Assembly (NCBI RefSeq): GCF_003268675.1
Contig: NZ_CP029378.1
Span: 6,138,001 to 6,202,000 of the forward strand
Length of the DNA: 64,000 nucleotides
Source: Streptomyces bacillaris
Lineage (GTDB): Bacteria > Actinomycetota > Actinomycetes > Streptomycetales > Streptomycetaceae
Reading direction: 5' to 3'
Below, in pieces: positions 1 to 8,381 of this stretch. The first letter of the stretch is position 1, and each line of letters opens with the position of its first letter. The notes beneath the pieces were generated by a model that was given only the letters and a program-made list of their open reading frames with translations, made no database searches and was not told the origin of the DNA. Position numbers and translations under genes: made by a program.

Positions 1-174
1 GACGACACGGACGCGAAGCGACTTGTCGACTTTGCCGCAGGACTCGTCTTCGGGCTCCATGGCAGCATTGAACGCGTGACGCAGAAGGTGTTCCTGTTGT
101 CGCCTGCTAACGTCGATGTCACGGCGGAGGACAAGGCCCGCATCGCAGAGGGCGGATTCTTCAACCAGAGCTGA
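1..174 (+). CDS. sepF: SepF cell-division protein, C-terminal end (partial)
   Basis: The window opens inside a reading frame whose last 57 residues match the C-terminal SepF domain; the segment LVDFAAGLVFGLHGSIERV is characteristic. SepF tethers FtsZ filaments to the membrane and supports Z-ring and septum assembly. The frame ends at a TGA at 172-174. The start lies outside the window, so only the globular dimerisation/FtsZ-binding part is seen. The next genes are yggT and divIVA, the usual actinobacterial order after ftsZ. Identification rests on the motif plus this context. Confidence 0.93.
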   Translation, partial: DDTDAKRLVDFAAGLVFGLHGSIERVTQKVFLLSPANVDVTAEDKARIAEGGFFNQS

Positions 175-264
175 GAACACGACACCGGGAACAACCCGGC
201 CGCAAGGCCGGAACCGGCCACGAGGCCGGAGCTACGAGAGCCAGGGGAGAGGGAAGCGCGGGAC

Positions 265-549
265 ATGGGCGTCGCACTGGATGTGGTCTATATCGCGCTG
301 ATGTGTTTCCTCATCGTGCTGATCTTCCGGCTCGTCATGGACTACGTCTTCCAGTTCGCACGTTCATGGCAACCCGGCAAGGCGATGGTGGTCGTTCTGG
401 AGGCCACCTACACTGTCACCGATCCACCGCTCAAGCTTCTGCGGCGGTTCATCCCGCCGCTGCGTCTCGGGGGCGTGGCACTCGACCTGTCCTTCTTCGT
501 TCTGATGATCATCGTCTACATCCTGATCAGCGTTGTGATCCGGTTGTGA
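265..549 (+). CDS. YggT family integral membrane protein
   Basis: A 94-residue protein with two hydrophobic segments (about residues 7-27 and 70-93) separated by a short loop, the layout of the YggT family. The family sits beside sepF and divIVA in Gram-positive bacteria; a role in division or osmotic/ion homeostasis has been suggested but the biochemical function is unknown. The ATG follows a GGGAGAGGGAAG ribosome-binding tract. It lies 90 bases after sepF and 49 bases before divIVA, so all three are probably co-transcribed. Confidence 0.9.
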   Translation: MGVALDVVYIALMCFLIVLIFRLVMDYVFQFARSWQPGKAMVVVLEATYTVTDPPLKLLRRFIPPLRLGGVALDLSFFVLMIIVYILISVVIRL

Positions 550-598
550 GCGATACGGTCTTGCCGACTGCCGACGACTACGTAGAGGTGAAGAAGAG

Positions 599-1738
599 AT
601 GCCGTTGACCCCCGAGGACGTGCGGAACAAGCAGTTCACGACCGTCCGCCTCCGAGAAGGCTATGACGAGGACGAGGTCGATGCCTTTCTCGACGAGGTC
701 GAAGCCGAGCTGACCCGTCTGCTCCGTGAGAACGAGGACCTGCGCGCCAAACTGGCCGCTGCTACGCGCGCCGCCGCGCAGAACCAGCAGCAGCAACAGC
801 AGCAGGGCATGCGCAAGCCCCCGGAGCAGCAGGACCGGCCCGGTGCCCCTGTGCCCGCCGCCATATCCGGACCGCCGCAGCAGCAGCCCCCGCAGATGGG
901 TCCGCCCCAGCTGCCCGGTGGCGCGCCGCAGCTGCCTGCCGGTCCCAGCGGTCACGGCCCCCAGGGCCACGGCGGTCCGCAGGGTCCGCACGGCCCCGGC
1001 CCGATGCAGGGCGGTCCCATGGGCGGCCCGATGGGCGGCCCCATGGGTCAGCACCCCCAGCAGCAGATGCAGCAGATGCAGCAGCCGCAGATGCAGCAGC
1101 AGGGTCAGGGTCCCGGTGGCGACAGCGCCGCCCGTGTCCTCTCGCTCGCCCAGCAGACCGCCGACCAGGCGATCGCGGAGGCCCGTTCCGAGGCCAACAA
1201 GATCGTCGGCGAGGCGCGGAGCCGGGCCGAGGGTCTGGAGCGCGACGCGCGCGCCAAGGCCGACGCCCTGGAGCGGGACGCGCAGGAGAAGCACCGCGTG
1301 GCGATGGGCTCGCTGGAGTCGGCCCGCGCGACGCTGGAGCGCAAGGTCGAGGACCTGCGCGGCTTCGAGCGCGAGTACCGTACGCGGCTGAAGTCGTACC
1401 TGGAGAGCCAGCTGCGTCAGCTGGAGACCCAGGCGGACGACTCGCTCGCCCCGCCGCGGACGCCGGCCGCCGCTTCGCTGCCGCCGTCGCCCTCGCTGGC
1501 TCCGGCCGGTGCGGGTGCGATGGGTCACTCCATGGGCAGCTCCAACCACGGTGGCCACGGCGGCCAGCAGATGGGTGGCGGTCAGTCCATGGGCGGTGCG
1601 CCGTCCTACGGTGGGCAGCAGCAGATGTCGCCCGCGATGACGCAGCCGATGGCGCCGGTGCGGCCGCAGGCGCCGCAGCCGATGCAGCAGGCGCCGTCGC
1701 CGATGCGTGGGTTCCTGATCGACGAGGACGACAACTGA
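599..1738 (+). CDS. divIVA: DivIVA (Wag31) polar-growth coiled-coil protein
   Basis: A 379-residue protein. Residues 1-60 form the conserved N-terminal DivIVA domain (MPLTPEDVRNKQFT, then the acidic FLDEVEAEL coiled coil). Residues 65-175 are a Gln/Pro/Gly/Met-rich linker, 180-280 a second long coiled coil, and the tail is again Gln/Met/Gly-rich, ending LIDEDDN. In Streptomyces DivIVA marks hyphal tips, directs tip extension and branching, and is essential. The long Q/P/G linker is typical of streptomycete DivIVA and is absent from Bacillus DivIVA. A purine-rich AGGTGAAGAAG precedes the ATG. A strong hairpin at 1784-1820 ends the unit. Confidence 0.96.
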   Translation: MPLTPEDVRNKQFTTVRLREGYDEDEVDAFLDEVEAELTRLLRENEDLRAKLAAATRAAAQNQQQQQQQGMRKPPEQQDRPGAPVPAAISGPPQQQPPQMGPPQLPGGAPQLPAGPSGHGPQGHGGPQGPHGPGPMQGGPMGGPMGGPMGQHPQQQMQQMQQPQMQQQGQGPGGDSAARVLSLAQQTADQAIAEARSEANKIVGEARSRAEGLERDARAKADALERDAQEKHRVAMGSLESARATLERKVEDLRGFEREYRTRLKSYLESQLRQLETQADDSLAPPRTPAAASLPPSPSLAPAGAGAMGHSMGSSNHGGHGGQQMGGGQSMGGAPSYGGQQQMSPAMTQPMAPVRPQAPQPMQQAPSPMRGFLIDEDDN

Positions 1739-1783
1739 GCGGGGCGCGCTCGCTGAGCGCGTGCGCGTAGCCGTCGGCAGTCA

Positions 1784-1820
1784 GGGCCGGGCCCCGGGGT
1801 TTCTCCCCGGGGCCCGGCCC
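1784..1820 (+). terminator. Strong hairpin after divIVA
   Basis: A perfect 16-bp inverted repeat (1784-1799 with 1805-1820), 5-base loop, followed by TTT. It lies 45 bases after the divIVA stop and is best read as its intrinsic terminator. Confidence 0.85.
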
Positions 1821-1845
1821 TTTGCCGTGGGCGGCGGCCGGTGGG

Positions 1846-2100
1846 GTGGGTGCGGGTGGGGTGCGCCTGCGGCGGGCTGTTCCCCTACCCGCCCCTTCCC
1901 GAAATCGGGGCCCTGCCCCGGACCCCGCGCCTCAAACGTCGGCGCGGCTGGAGAGCCGGGGCGCTGCCCCGGGCCCCTTTGCCCTCAAGCGCAGGGCGGG
2001 CTGGTTTCGGGGCTCTGCCCCGCGCCCCGCTCCTCAAGCGCCGGCGGGGCTATTGGTAAGCCTCGCCGGCGTTTGAGGAGCGGGGGCTCGGGGGGCGGAG
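1846..2100. repeat. Interspersed GC-rich intergenic repeat, copy A
   Basis: About 250 non-coding bases between two terminators, made of short modules: a CCCCTACCCGCCCCTTCCCG block, several GGGGCNCTGCCCC palindromes and several CTCAAACGCCGG-like units in both orientations. A closely related element lies at 26096-26250, and fragments lie inside the coding sequence near 46380-46470. Small multi-copy intergenic elements of this kind occur in many Streptomyces genomes; this copy appears to carry no protein. Confidence 0.75.
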
Positions 2101-2121
2101 CCCCTGAGGGGGGACGCGGAA

Positions 2122-2151
2122 GGGCCCGCCGGAGCGAGTTCCGGCGGGCCC
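2122..2151 (-). terminator. Hairpin after ileS
   Basis: A perfect 12-bp stem (2122-2133 with 2140-2151) with a 6-base loop lies 21 bases beyond the ileS stop on the minus strand. It probably terminates ileS transcription, and could also act on the plus strand. Confidence 0.75.
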
Positions 2152-2172
2152 CTTGTCTTGGTGCGGGCTCCC

Positions 2173-5100
2173 CTACCGCTTGCGGAGGCGGAACGTCAGG
2201 GACAGGCCCTCGTCCTCGAAGGGGGCGCCGTACGTGTCGTCCGCCACACCCTCCGCGTACTCCACCGCCAGGACCTCGTCCGAGATCAGGGGGGCGTGCT
2301 CCGTCAGGGCCTCCTGCGTGGCCTTGGACGTCGTCGTCCAGCGGACGGCGATGCGGTCCGCCACGTCCAGGCCGCTGTTCTTGCGGGCTTCCTGGATCAG
2401 GCGGATCGCGTCACGGGCCAGGCCCGCCCGGCGCAGCTCGGGAGTGATCTCCAGGTCCAGGGCGACCGTCGCGCCCGCGTCGGAGGCGACCGACCAGCCC
2501 TCGCGCGGGGTCTCCGTGATGATCACCTCGTCGGGGGAGAGCGTGATCTGCTCGCCCTCGACCTCCACCGACGCCGTGCCCTCGCGCAGGGCGAGGGAGA
2601 GCGCTGCCGCGTCCGCCTCGGCCACCGCCTTGGCCACCGCCTGGACGCCCTTGCCGAACCGCTTGCCCAGCGCCCGGAAGTTGGCCTTCGCCGTCGTGTC
2701 GACCAGCGAGCCGCCGACCTCCGAGAGCGTGGCCAGCGAGGTGACGTTCAGCTCCTCCGTGATCTGCGCCCGGAGGTCCGGAGTGAGGGACTCGAAGCCG
2801 TTCGCCGCCACCAGTGCCCGCGACAGGGGCTGGCGCGTCTTCACGCCCGACTCCGCCCGCGTCGCCCGGCCCAGCTCCACCAGGCGGCGCACCAGCGCCA
2901 TCTGGGAGGAGAGGGTGGGGTCGATCGCCGAAACCTCTGCCTCGGGCCACGACGACAGGTGCACCGACTCCGGGGCGTCCGGTGTCACCGGCGTGATCAG
3001 GTCCTGCCAGACCCGCTCCGTGATGAACGGGACCAGCGGCGCCATCAGGCGCGTCACCGTCTCGACCACCTCGTGCAGCGTGCGCAGGGCCGCCTTGTCG
3101 CCCTGCCAGAAGCGGCGGCGCGAGCGGCGTACGTACCAGTTGGAGAGGTCGTCCACGAACGCCGAGAGCAGCTTGCCGGCGCGCTGGGTGTCGTACCCCT
3201 CCATCGCGACCGTCATCTGCTCGACCAGCGTGTTGAGTTCGCTCAGCAGCCAGCGGTCCAGCACCGTGCGGTCCGCCGGGGCCGGGTCGGCCTCGGAGGG
3301 GGCCCAGCCGGACGTGCGGGCGTACAGGGCCTGGAAGGCGACCGTGTTCCAGTACGTCAGGAGCGTCTTGCGGACCACCTCCTGGATCGTGCCGTGTCCC
3401 ACCCGGCGTGCCGCCCAGGGGGAGCCGCCCGCCGCCATGAACCAGCGGACGGCGTCCGCCCCGTGCTGGTCCATCAGCGGGATCGGCTGGAGGATGTTGC
3501 CCAGGTGCTTGGACATCTTGCGGCCGTCCTCGGCGAGGATGTGGCCCAGGCAGACCACGTTCTCGTAGGACGACTTGTCGAAGACCAGCGTGCCGACCGC
3601 CATCAGCGTGTAGAACCAGCCGCGGGTCTGGTCGATGGCCTCCGAGATGAACTGCGCCGGGTAGCGGCTCTCGAAGACTTCCTTGTTCTTGTACGGGTAG
3701 CCCCACTGCGCGAACGGCATCGAACCCGAGTCGTACCAGGCGTCGATGACCTCCGGGACGCGGTACGCCTCCAGCTGGCAGTTCTCGTGCGTGCAGGTGA
3801 AGGTGATCTCGTCGATGAACGGGCGGTGCGGGTCGAGCGACGACTGGTCCCGGCCCGTGAGTTCCGTCAGTTCGGCGCGCGAGCCCACGCACGTCAGGTG
3901 GTTGTTCTCGCAGCGCCAGATCGGCAGCGGCGTGCCCCAGTAGCGGTTGCGGGAGAGCGCCCAGTCGACGTTGTTGGTCAGCCAGTCGCCGAAGCGGCCG
4001 TTCTTGACCGAGTCCGGGAACCAGTTGGTCTTCTCGTTCTCCTGGAGCAGGCGGTCCTTGATGGCCGTCGTACGGATGTACCACGACGGCTGCGCGTAGT
4101 AGAGCAGCGCCGTGTGGCAGCGCCAGCAGTGCGGGTAGCTGTGCTCGTACGGGACATGGCGGAAGAGCTTGCCCCGCGCGTCCAGGTCCGCGGTGAGCGC
4201 CTCGTCGGCCTTCTTGAAGAAGACGCCGCCGACCAGGGGGAGGTCCTCCTCGAACGTGCCGTCGGGGCGGACCGGGTTGACCACCGGGAGGCCGTAGGAG
4301 CGGCAGACCACGAGGTCGTCGGCGCCGAACGCGGGGGACTGGTGGACCAGACCCGTACCGTCCTCGGTCGTGACGTACTCGGCGTTGACCACGTAGTGGG
4401 CCTCGGCCGGGAAGTCGACGAGGGTGAAGGGGCGCTCGTAGGTCCAGCGCTCCATCTCGGCGCCGGTGAACGACTGGCCGGTCGTCTCCCAGCCCTCGCC
4501 GAGCGCCTTCTCCACCAGCGGTTCCGCGACGACGAGCTTCTCCTCGCGGTTCGTCGCGACGACGTACCGGACCTCGGGGTGCGCGGCGACCGCCGTGTTG
4601 GAGACCAGGGTCCAGGGGGTGGTCGTCCAGACCAGGAGGGCCGCCTCGCCGGCCAGCGGGCCGGAGGTGAGAGGGAAGCGGACGAAGACCGAGGGGTCGA
4701 CGACCGTCTCGTACCCCTGGGCCAGCTCGTGGTCGGAGAGGCCCGTGCCGCAGCGCGGGCACCAGGGGGCGACCCGGTGGTCCTGGACCAGCAGGTCCTT
4801 GTTGAAGATCTCCTTCAGCGACCACCACACGGAGTCCACGTACTCCGGGTCCATCGTGCGGTACGCGTCGTCCAGGTCGACCCAGTAGCCCATACGGGTC
4901 GTGAGCTCGGCGAAGGCGTCGGTGTGCCGGGTCACCGACTCACGGCACTTGGCGTTGAACTCGGCGATGCCGAACGCCTCGATGTCCTTCTTGCCGTTGA
5001 AGCCCAGCTCCTTCTCGACGGCCAGCTCGACCGGGAGGCCATGACAGTCCCAGCCGGCCTTCCGGCCCACGTGGTAGCCCTGCATGGTGCGGAAGCGGGG

Positions 5101-5316
5101 GAAGACGTCCTTGAAGACGCGGGCCTCGATGTGGTGGGCGCCGGGCATGCCGTTGGCGGTGGGCGGGCCCTCGTAGAAGACCCACTCGGGGCGGCCCTCG
5201 GACTGGTCGAGGCTCTTGGCGAAGACCTTGTTCTCGCGCCAGAAGTCGAGCACGGCGTGCTCCAGCGCGGGCAGGTCGACCTGGGCGGGTACCTGGCGGT
5301 ACTGCGGCGATGTCAT
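2173..5316 (-). CDS. ileS: Isoleucyl-tRNA synthetase, IleRS2-like with GAHH in place of HIGH
   Basis: A 1047-residue class Ia aminoacyl-tRNA synthetase charging tRNA-Ile. The ATG at 5316 is chosen because GGAGGAAG precedes it; an upstream ATG at 5391 would read through the T-box leader. The N-terminal Rossmann signature reads PPTANGMPGAHH, so residues 59-62 are GAHH where most IleRS have HxGH. The second signature is KMSKH (600-604). Metal-type CxxC pairs (CPRCG and CWRCH) and an anticodon-binding C-terminal half are visible. Its length and motifs fit the eukaryote-like type 2 IleRS, a class often resistant to mupirocin. A T-box leader precedes it. Confidence 0.97.
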   Translation of the reverse strand: MTSPQYRQVPAQVDLPALEHAVLDFWRENKVFAKSLDQSEGRPEWVFYEGPPTANGMPGAHHIEARVFKDVFPRFRTMQGYHVGRKAGWDCHGLPVELAVEKELGFNGKKDIEAFGIAEFNAKCRESVTRHTDAFAELTTRMGYWVDLDDAYRTMDPEYVDSVWWSLKEIFNKDLLVQDHRVAPWCPRCGTGLSDHELAQGYETVVDPSVFVRFPLTSGPLAGEAALLVWTTTPWTLVSNTAVAAHPEVRYVVATNREEKLVVAEPLVEKALGEGWETTGQSFTGAEMERWTYERPFTLVDFPAEAHYVVNAEYVTTEDGTGLVHQSPAFGADDLVVCRSYGLPVVNPVRPDGTFEEDLPLVGGVFFKKADEALTADLDARGKLFRHVPYEHSYPHCWRCHTALLYYAQPSWYIRTTAIKDRLLQENEKTNWFPDSVKNGRFGDWLTNNVDWALSRNRYWGTPLPIWRCENNHLTCVGSRAELTELTGRDQSSLDPHRPFIDEITFTCTHENCQLEAYRVPEVIDAWYDSGSMPFAQWGYPYKNKEVFESRYPAQFISEAIDQTRGWFYTLMAVGTLVFDKSSYENVVCLGHILAEDGRKMSKHLGNILQPIPLMDQHGADAVRWFMAAGGSPWAARRVGHGTIQEVVRKTLLTYWNTVAFQALYARTSGWAPSEADPAPADRTVLDRWLLSELNTLVEQMTVAMEGYDTQRAGKLLSAFVDDLSNWYVRRSRRRFWQGDKAALRTLHEVVETVTRLMAPLVPFITERVWQDLITPVTPDAPESVHLSSWPEAEVSAIDPTLSSQMALVRRLVELGRATRAESGVKTRQPLSRALVAANGFESLTPDLRAQITEELNVTSLATLSEVGGSLVDTTAKANFRALGKRFGKGVQAVAKAVAEADAAALSLALREGTASVEVEGEQITLSPDEVIITETPREGWSVASDAGATVALDLEITPELRRAGLARDAIRLIQEARKNSGLDVADRIAVRWTTTSKATQEALTEHAPLISDEVLAVEYAEGVADDTYGAPFEDEGLSLTFRLRKR

Positions 5317-5590
5317 GTGCGGGCTTCCTCCGGCGGACGTCTTCCACTTCCGTCGGAGGGACGAGAGCCGGATCTGCTCCCGCGGTACCACCCTCCTTGG
5401 CCCCGGGCGTGCGCCCGTGGCCCCCTCATTGGGGTCGCGATGCCGGGTCTAGTGGCCGGGGCCCAGGGGTGCGCCCAGGGTCCGAGGCTTTCTTCCGGCG
5501 GCTCCGGGGTGATCTTCACGACGCGCTCGCCCCCGGGCTCCCACCGTCCCCGGGTCGCTGCTGGCTGCGTACGACGCTACTCGTCCCATC
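5317..5590 (-). promoter_or_regulatory. T-box riboswitch (translational) controlling ileS
   Basis: The minus-strand leader carries the T-box core GGAGGGTGGTACCGCGG (about 5380-5397), where uncharged tRNA-Ile 3' end would pair. An ATC triplet at 5513-5511, in the context GTGAAGATCACC, is a plausible Ile specifier codon. Just before the gene, CCTCCGACGG (arm 5350-5359) can pair with CCGCCGGAGG (arm 5327-5336), burying the Shine-Dalgarno GGAGG. The same CCTCC can instead pair with the T-box GGAGGG. This is the actinobacterial translational design: uncharged tRNA frees the ribosome-binding site. Outer limits are approximate. Confidence 0.9.
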
Positions 5591-5902
5591 CACGCCTCTC
5601 GCTGCGCCCAGTGTACGGGCCCGTACGGCCGACGGCCGACCGGTTTAACCCGGGCCCCGGGCGTGACCCGAATGGCCAGTCGGGGGCGTACGGAGTTCTC
5701 CGCGGCGGTACGGGGGCGTCCCGGGGTGCCCCTGAGGCGGATTACCGGGCGGGGAGCTGGGAACAACGGATGCAGGCGCGCCACGACCGGGCAGGGGGAG
5801 GGGCGGAATGGGCGGCGTGCCCCGTTGCCGCGGGGCTGGGGTCGATTTATCGTCCCAGCACGATTCGCGAGCAAGATCACAATATGTGAAGGGGCCGCGG
5901 CC

Positions 5903-6748
5903 ATGGTGGCGAAGAAGACGGCGGAAGAGACCGCGGCCGGGCAGAAGGCCGACGGGAAGCCACCGGCCGAGACCCCGTCCGCGCCGGACGCGGTCGCCGG
6001 GGACGGGTCCGGGACGGATGTGACCGGGACGGACGCGCCCACGAAGGAGGCGGCTGCCAGGAAGGCTGCCGGGAAGACGGTGAAGAGAGCGGCGGCCAAG
6101 AAGACCGCCGCCAAGAAAGCGCCTGCGAAGAAGGCGGCGAAGAAAGCCGCTGCCAAGAAGAGCCCCGCGAAGAAGAGCGCGGCCAAGAAGGCTTCGAAGA
6201 CGGCCGGACCGACGGCCACGGGGGCGGCTGCGGCCGCCGAGGAGACGGGAGCCCACACGGTGGTAGCCAAGAAGAGCGCGAGTCCCGCGGCCGGTCCGGA
6301 CGAGGCGGCCGCCGTGCCGCCGGCCCGGGGGGTCGTCGAGGCCGCCGCCCCCGGCGAGCTGGCGGTACGGCCCGGGGAGGACCCCTGGACGACCGAGGAG
6401 GTCACCGAGGCCCGGACGCTGCTGACCGGCGAGATCACCCGGCTCCGCGACGAGCTGGAGACCTCGGGCGCCGCGCTCGCCGGGCTGATGCGGGACTCCG
6501 GCGACGGGGCCGGGGACGACGAGGCCGACACCGGCACCAAGAACATCACCCGCGAGCACGAGCTGGCGCTCGCCGCCAACGCCCAGGAAATGCTGGAGCA
6601 GACCGAGCGTGCCCTCGCACGGCTGGAGGCGGGGACGTACGGGCTCTGCGAGGTCTGCGGCAAACCGATCGGCAAGGCGCGGATGCAGGCATTCCCCCGC
6701 GCCACCCTCTGCGTCGAGGACAAGCAGAAGCAGGAGCGGCGAGGCTGA
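5903..6748 (+). CDS. TraR/DksA-type zinc-finger protein with H1-like Lys/Ala-rich tail
   Basis: A 281-residue protein in two parts. Roughly residues 45-100 are dense in KKAA, AKK and PAKK repeats, like histone H1 or the basic tails of mycobacterial HU, and should bind nucleic acid. Residues about 160-281 form a DksA/TraR domain with a predicted coiled coil and a zinc finger beginning CEVCGKPIGKARM, the second cysteine group being in ATLCVEDK. DksA-type proteins act in the RNA polymerase secondary channel, but several actinobacterial ones have unknown targets. The ATG at 5903 follows GAAGGGG; an upstream in-frame ATG at 5663 would add an uncharacteristic Arg-rich leader. lspA follows after 57 bases. 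Confidence 0.88.
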   Translation: MVAKKTAEETAAGQKADGKPPAETPSAPDAVAGDGSGTDVTGTDAPTKEAAARKAAGKTVKRAAAKKTAAKKAPAKKAAKKAAAKKSPAKKSAAKKASKTAGPTATGAAAAAEETGAHTVVAKKSASPAAGPDEAAAVPPARGVVEAAAPGELAVRPGEDPWTTEEVTEARTLLTGEITRLRDELETSGAALAGLMRDSGDGAGDDEADTGTKNITREHELALAANAQEMLEQTERALARLEAGTYGLCEVCGKPIGKARMQAFPRATLCVEDKQKQERRG

Positions 6749-6805
6749 CCCGTACAGGTGTGTCGTACCCTCTCCTCAGTCAGGCACCTAGGTTGAGGGA
6801 CTCAC

Positions 6806-7396
6806 GTGGCAGAGGCGGAGCGCATCATCGGTACGCCGGAAGATCCCGAGGCCGAGCACACGGACGGAGGCGGCTCCACGGCCGCCGACGCCGCCGTGAA
6901 CGCGGGTGTGGGCAAGCGCAAGATCCTGGCGCTCGTCGCCGTCGCGGTCGTCGCCTATCTGCTGGACCTGGTCTCCAAGCTGATCGTGGTCGCCAAGCTG
7001 GAGCACCAGCCGCCGATCGACATCATCGGTGACTGGCTGCAGTTCCGGGCGCTGCGCAACCCGGGGGCCGCGTTCGGGTTCGGCGAGGCGTTCACGGTGA
7101 TCTTCACGATCATCGCGGCCGGGGTGATCGTGGTGGTCATCCGGCTGGCCCGCAAGCTCTACAGCCTGCCGTGGGCCATCGCCCTGGGGCTGCTCCTGGG
7201 CGGGGCGCTCGGCAACCTCACCGACCGGATCTTCCGGGCGCCCGGCGTGTTCGAAGGGGCGGTGGTCGACTTCATCGCCCCCAAGCACTTCGCCGTCTTC
7301 AACCTCGCGGACTCCGCCATCGTCTGCGGCGGCATCCTCATCGTGATCCTCTCCTTCAAGGGGCTGGACCCCGACGGGACCGTCCACAAGGACTGA
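6806..7396 (+). CDS. lspA: Lipoprotein signal peptidase (signal peptidase II)
   Basis: A 196-residue membrane aspartyl protease that removes signal peptides from diacylglyceryl-modified prolipoproteins. Four membrane segments are visible (from about residues 38, 92, 122 and 163). The family motif NPGAAF is at 85-90, and the catalytic Asp pair is D140 (LTDR) and D169 (FNLADS). The acidic N-terminal extension of about 35 residues is longer than in enteric LspA but usual in actinobacteria. The GTG start follows GAGGGA. Its partner in the pathway, lgt, lies at 51450. Confidence 0.96.
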   Translation: MAEAERIIGTPEDPEAEHTDGGGSTAADAAVNAGVGKRKILALVAVAVVAYLLDLVSKLIVVAKLEHQPPIDIIGDWLQFRALRNPGAAFGFGEAFTVIFTIIAAGVIVVVIRLARKLYSLPWAIALGLLLGGALGNLTDRIFRAPGVFEGAVVDFIAPKHFAVFNLADSAIVCGGILIVILSFKGLDPDGTVHKD

Positions 7397-7439
7397 CCGG
7401 GCTGTACGGGGCGCGTCCGGCGCAAGGCATACTCGACTG

Positions 7440-8381
7440 GTGAGTACGCACCCCGAGATCCGCACCCTGCCCGTACCGGACGGCCTGGAAGGCGAGCGTG
7501 TCGACGCCGCCATCGCCCGTATGTTCGGTTTCTCCCGCACCAAGGCCGCCGAGCTGGCCGCCGCCGGGAAGGTCCAGGTGGACGGTTCGGTGGCCGGCAA
7601 GTCCGAGCGTGTGCACGGCGGCGCCTGGCTGGAGGTCGAGATGCCGGGGGCACCCGCCCCCGTCCAGATCGTCGCCGAGCCCGTCGAGGGCATGGAGATC
7701 GTCCACGACGACGACGACATCGTGGTCATCGTGAAGCCGGTCGGCGTCGCGGCCCACCCCAGCCCCGGCTGGACCGGCACCACCGTCATCGGCGGTCTCG
7801 CCGCCGCCGGGTACCGGATCTCCACCTCCGGCGCCGCCGAGCGCCAGGGCATCGTGCACCGCCTCGACGTCGGCACCTCCGGCCTGATGGTCGTCGCCAA
7901 GTCCGAGCGCGCCTACACCCTGCTGAAGGCCCAGTTCCGCGACCGGGTCGTCGAGAAGAAGTACCACGCGCTTGTCCAGGGCCACCCGGACCCGATGAGC
8001 GGCACCATCGACGCCCCCATCGGGCGCCACCCCAACCACGACTACAAGTGGGCCGTCACCGCCGAGGGCAAGCCGTCGGTGACCCACTACGACCTGATCG
8101 AGGCCTACCGCGCCGCCAGCCTCCTGGACATCAAGCTGGAGACCGGCCGCACCCACCAGATCCGGGTCCACATGTCCGCCCACCGCCACCCCTGCGTCGG
8201 CGACCTGACGTACGGCGCCGACCCGACCCTGGCCAAGCGGCTCGGGCTCACCCGGCAGTGGCTGCACGCGGTCCGCCTGGGCTTCGAGCACCCGGCCGAC
8301 GGCTCCTGGGTGGAGTTCTCCAGCGACTACCCGGCCGACCTCCAGCACGCCCTCGACACCATCGCGGCGGAGAGCCAGTGA
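7440..8381 (+). CDS. rluD: RluD-family pseudouridine synthase
   Basis: A 313-residue RluA/RluD-type enzyme that isomerises uridines in 23S rRNA. An N-terminal S4 RNA-binding domain (about residues 15-75) precedes the catalytic domain with the motif HRLDVGTSGLMVVAKS; D143 is the catalytic aspartate. The C-terminal GRTHQIRVHM block is also typical. The GTG start lies 44 bases after lspA, the order seen from Bacillus to Streptomyces. The stop overlaps the next gene by 4 bases (GTGA). Which helix is modified cannot be read from the sequence. Confidence 0.93.
   Translation: MSTHPEIRTLPVPDGLEGERVDAAIARMFGFSRTKAAELAAAGKVQVDGSVAGKSERVHGGAWLEVEMPGAPAPVQIVAEPVEGMEIVHDDDDIVVIVKPVGVAAHPSPGWTGTTVIGGLAAAGYRISTSGAAERQGIVHRLDVGTSGLMVVAKSERAYTLLKAQFRDRVVEKKYHALVQGHPDPMSGTIDAPIGRHPNHDYKWAVTAEGKPSVTHYDLIEAYRAASLLDIKLETGRTHQIRVHMSAHRHPCVGDLTYGADPTLAKRLGLTRQWLHAVRLGFEHPADGSWVEFSSDYPADLQHALDTIAAESQ

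Noticed and set aside
780..1110. CAG-rich tract in divIVA as a mobile or satellite repeat
   Set aside because: It codes for the Gln/Pro/Gly linker that is usual for streptomycete DivIVA.
2158..5889. Long open frame opposite ileS
   Set aside because: Same antisense effect; it also crosses the T-box leader. ileS motifs are unambiguous.
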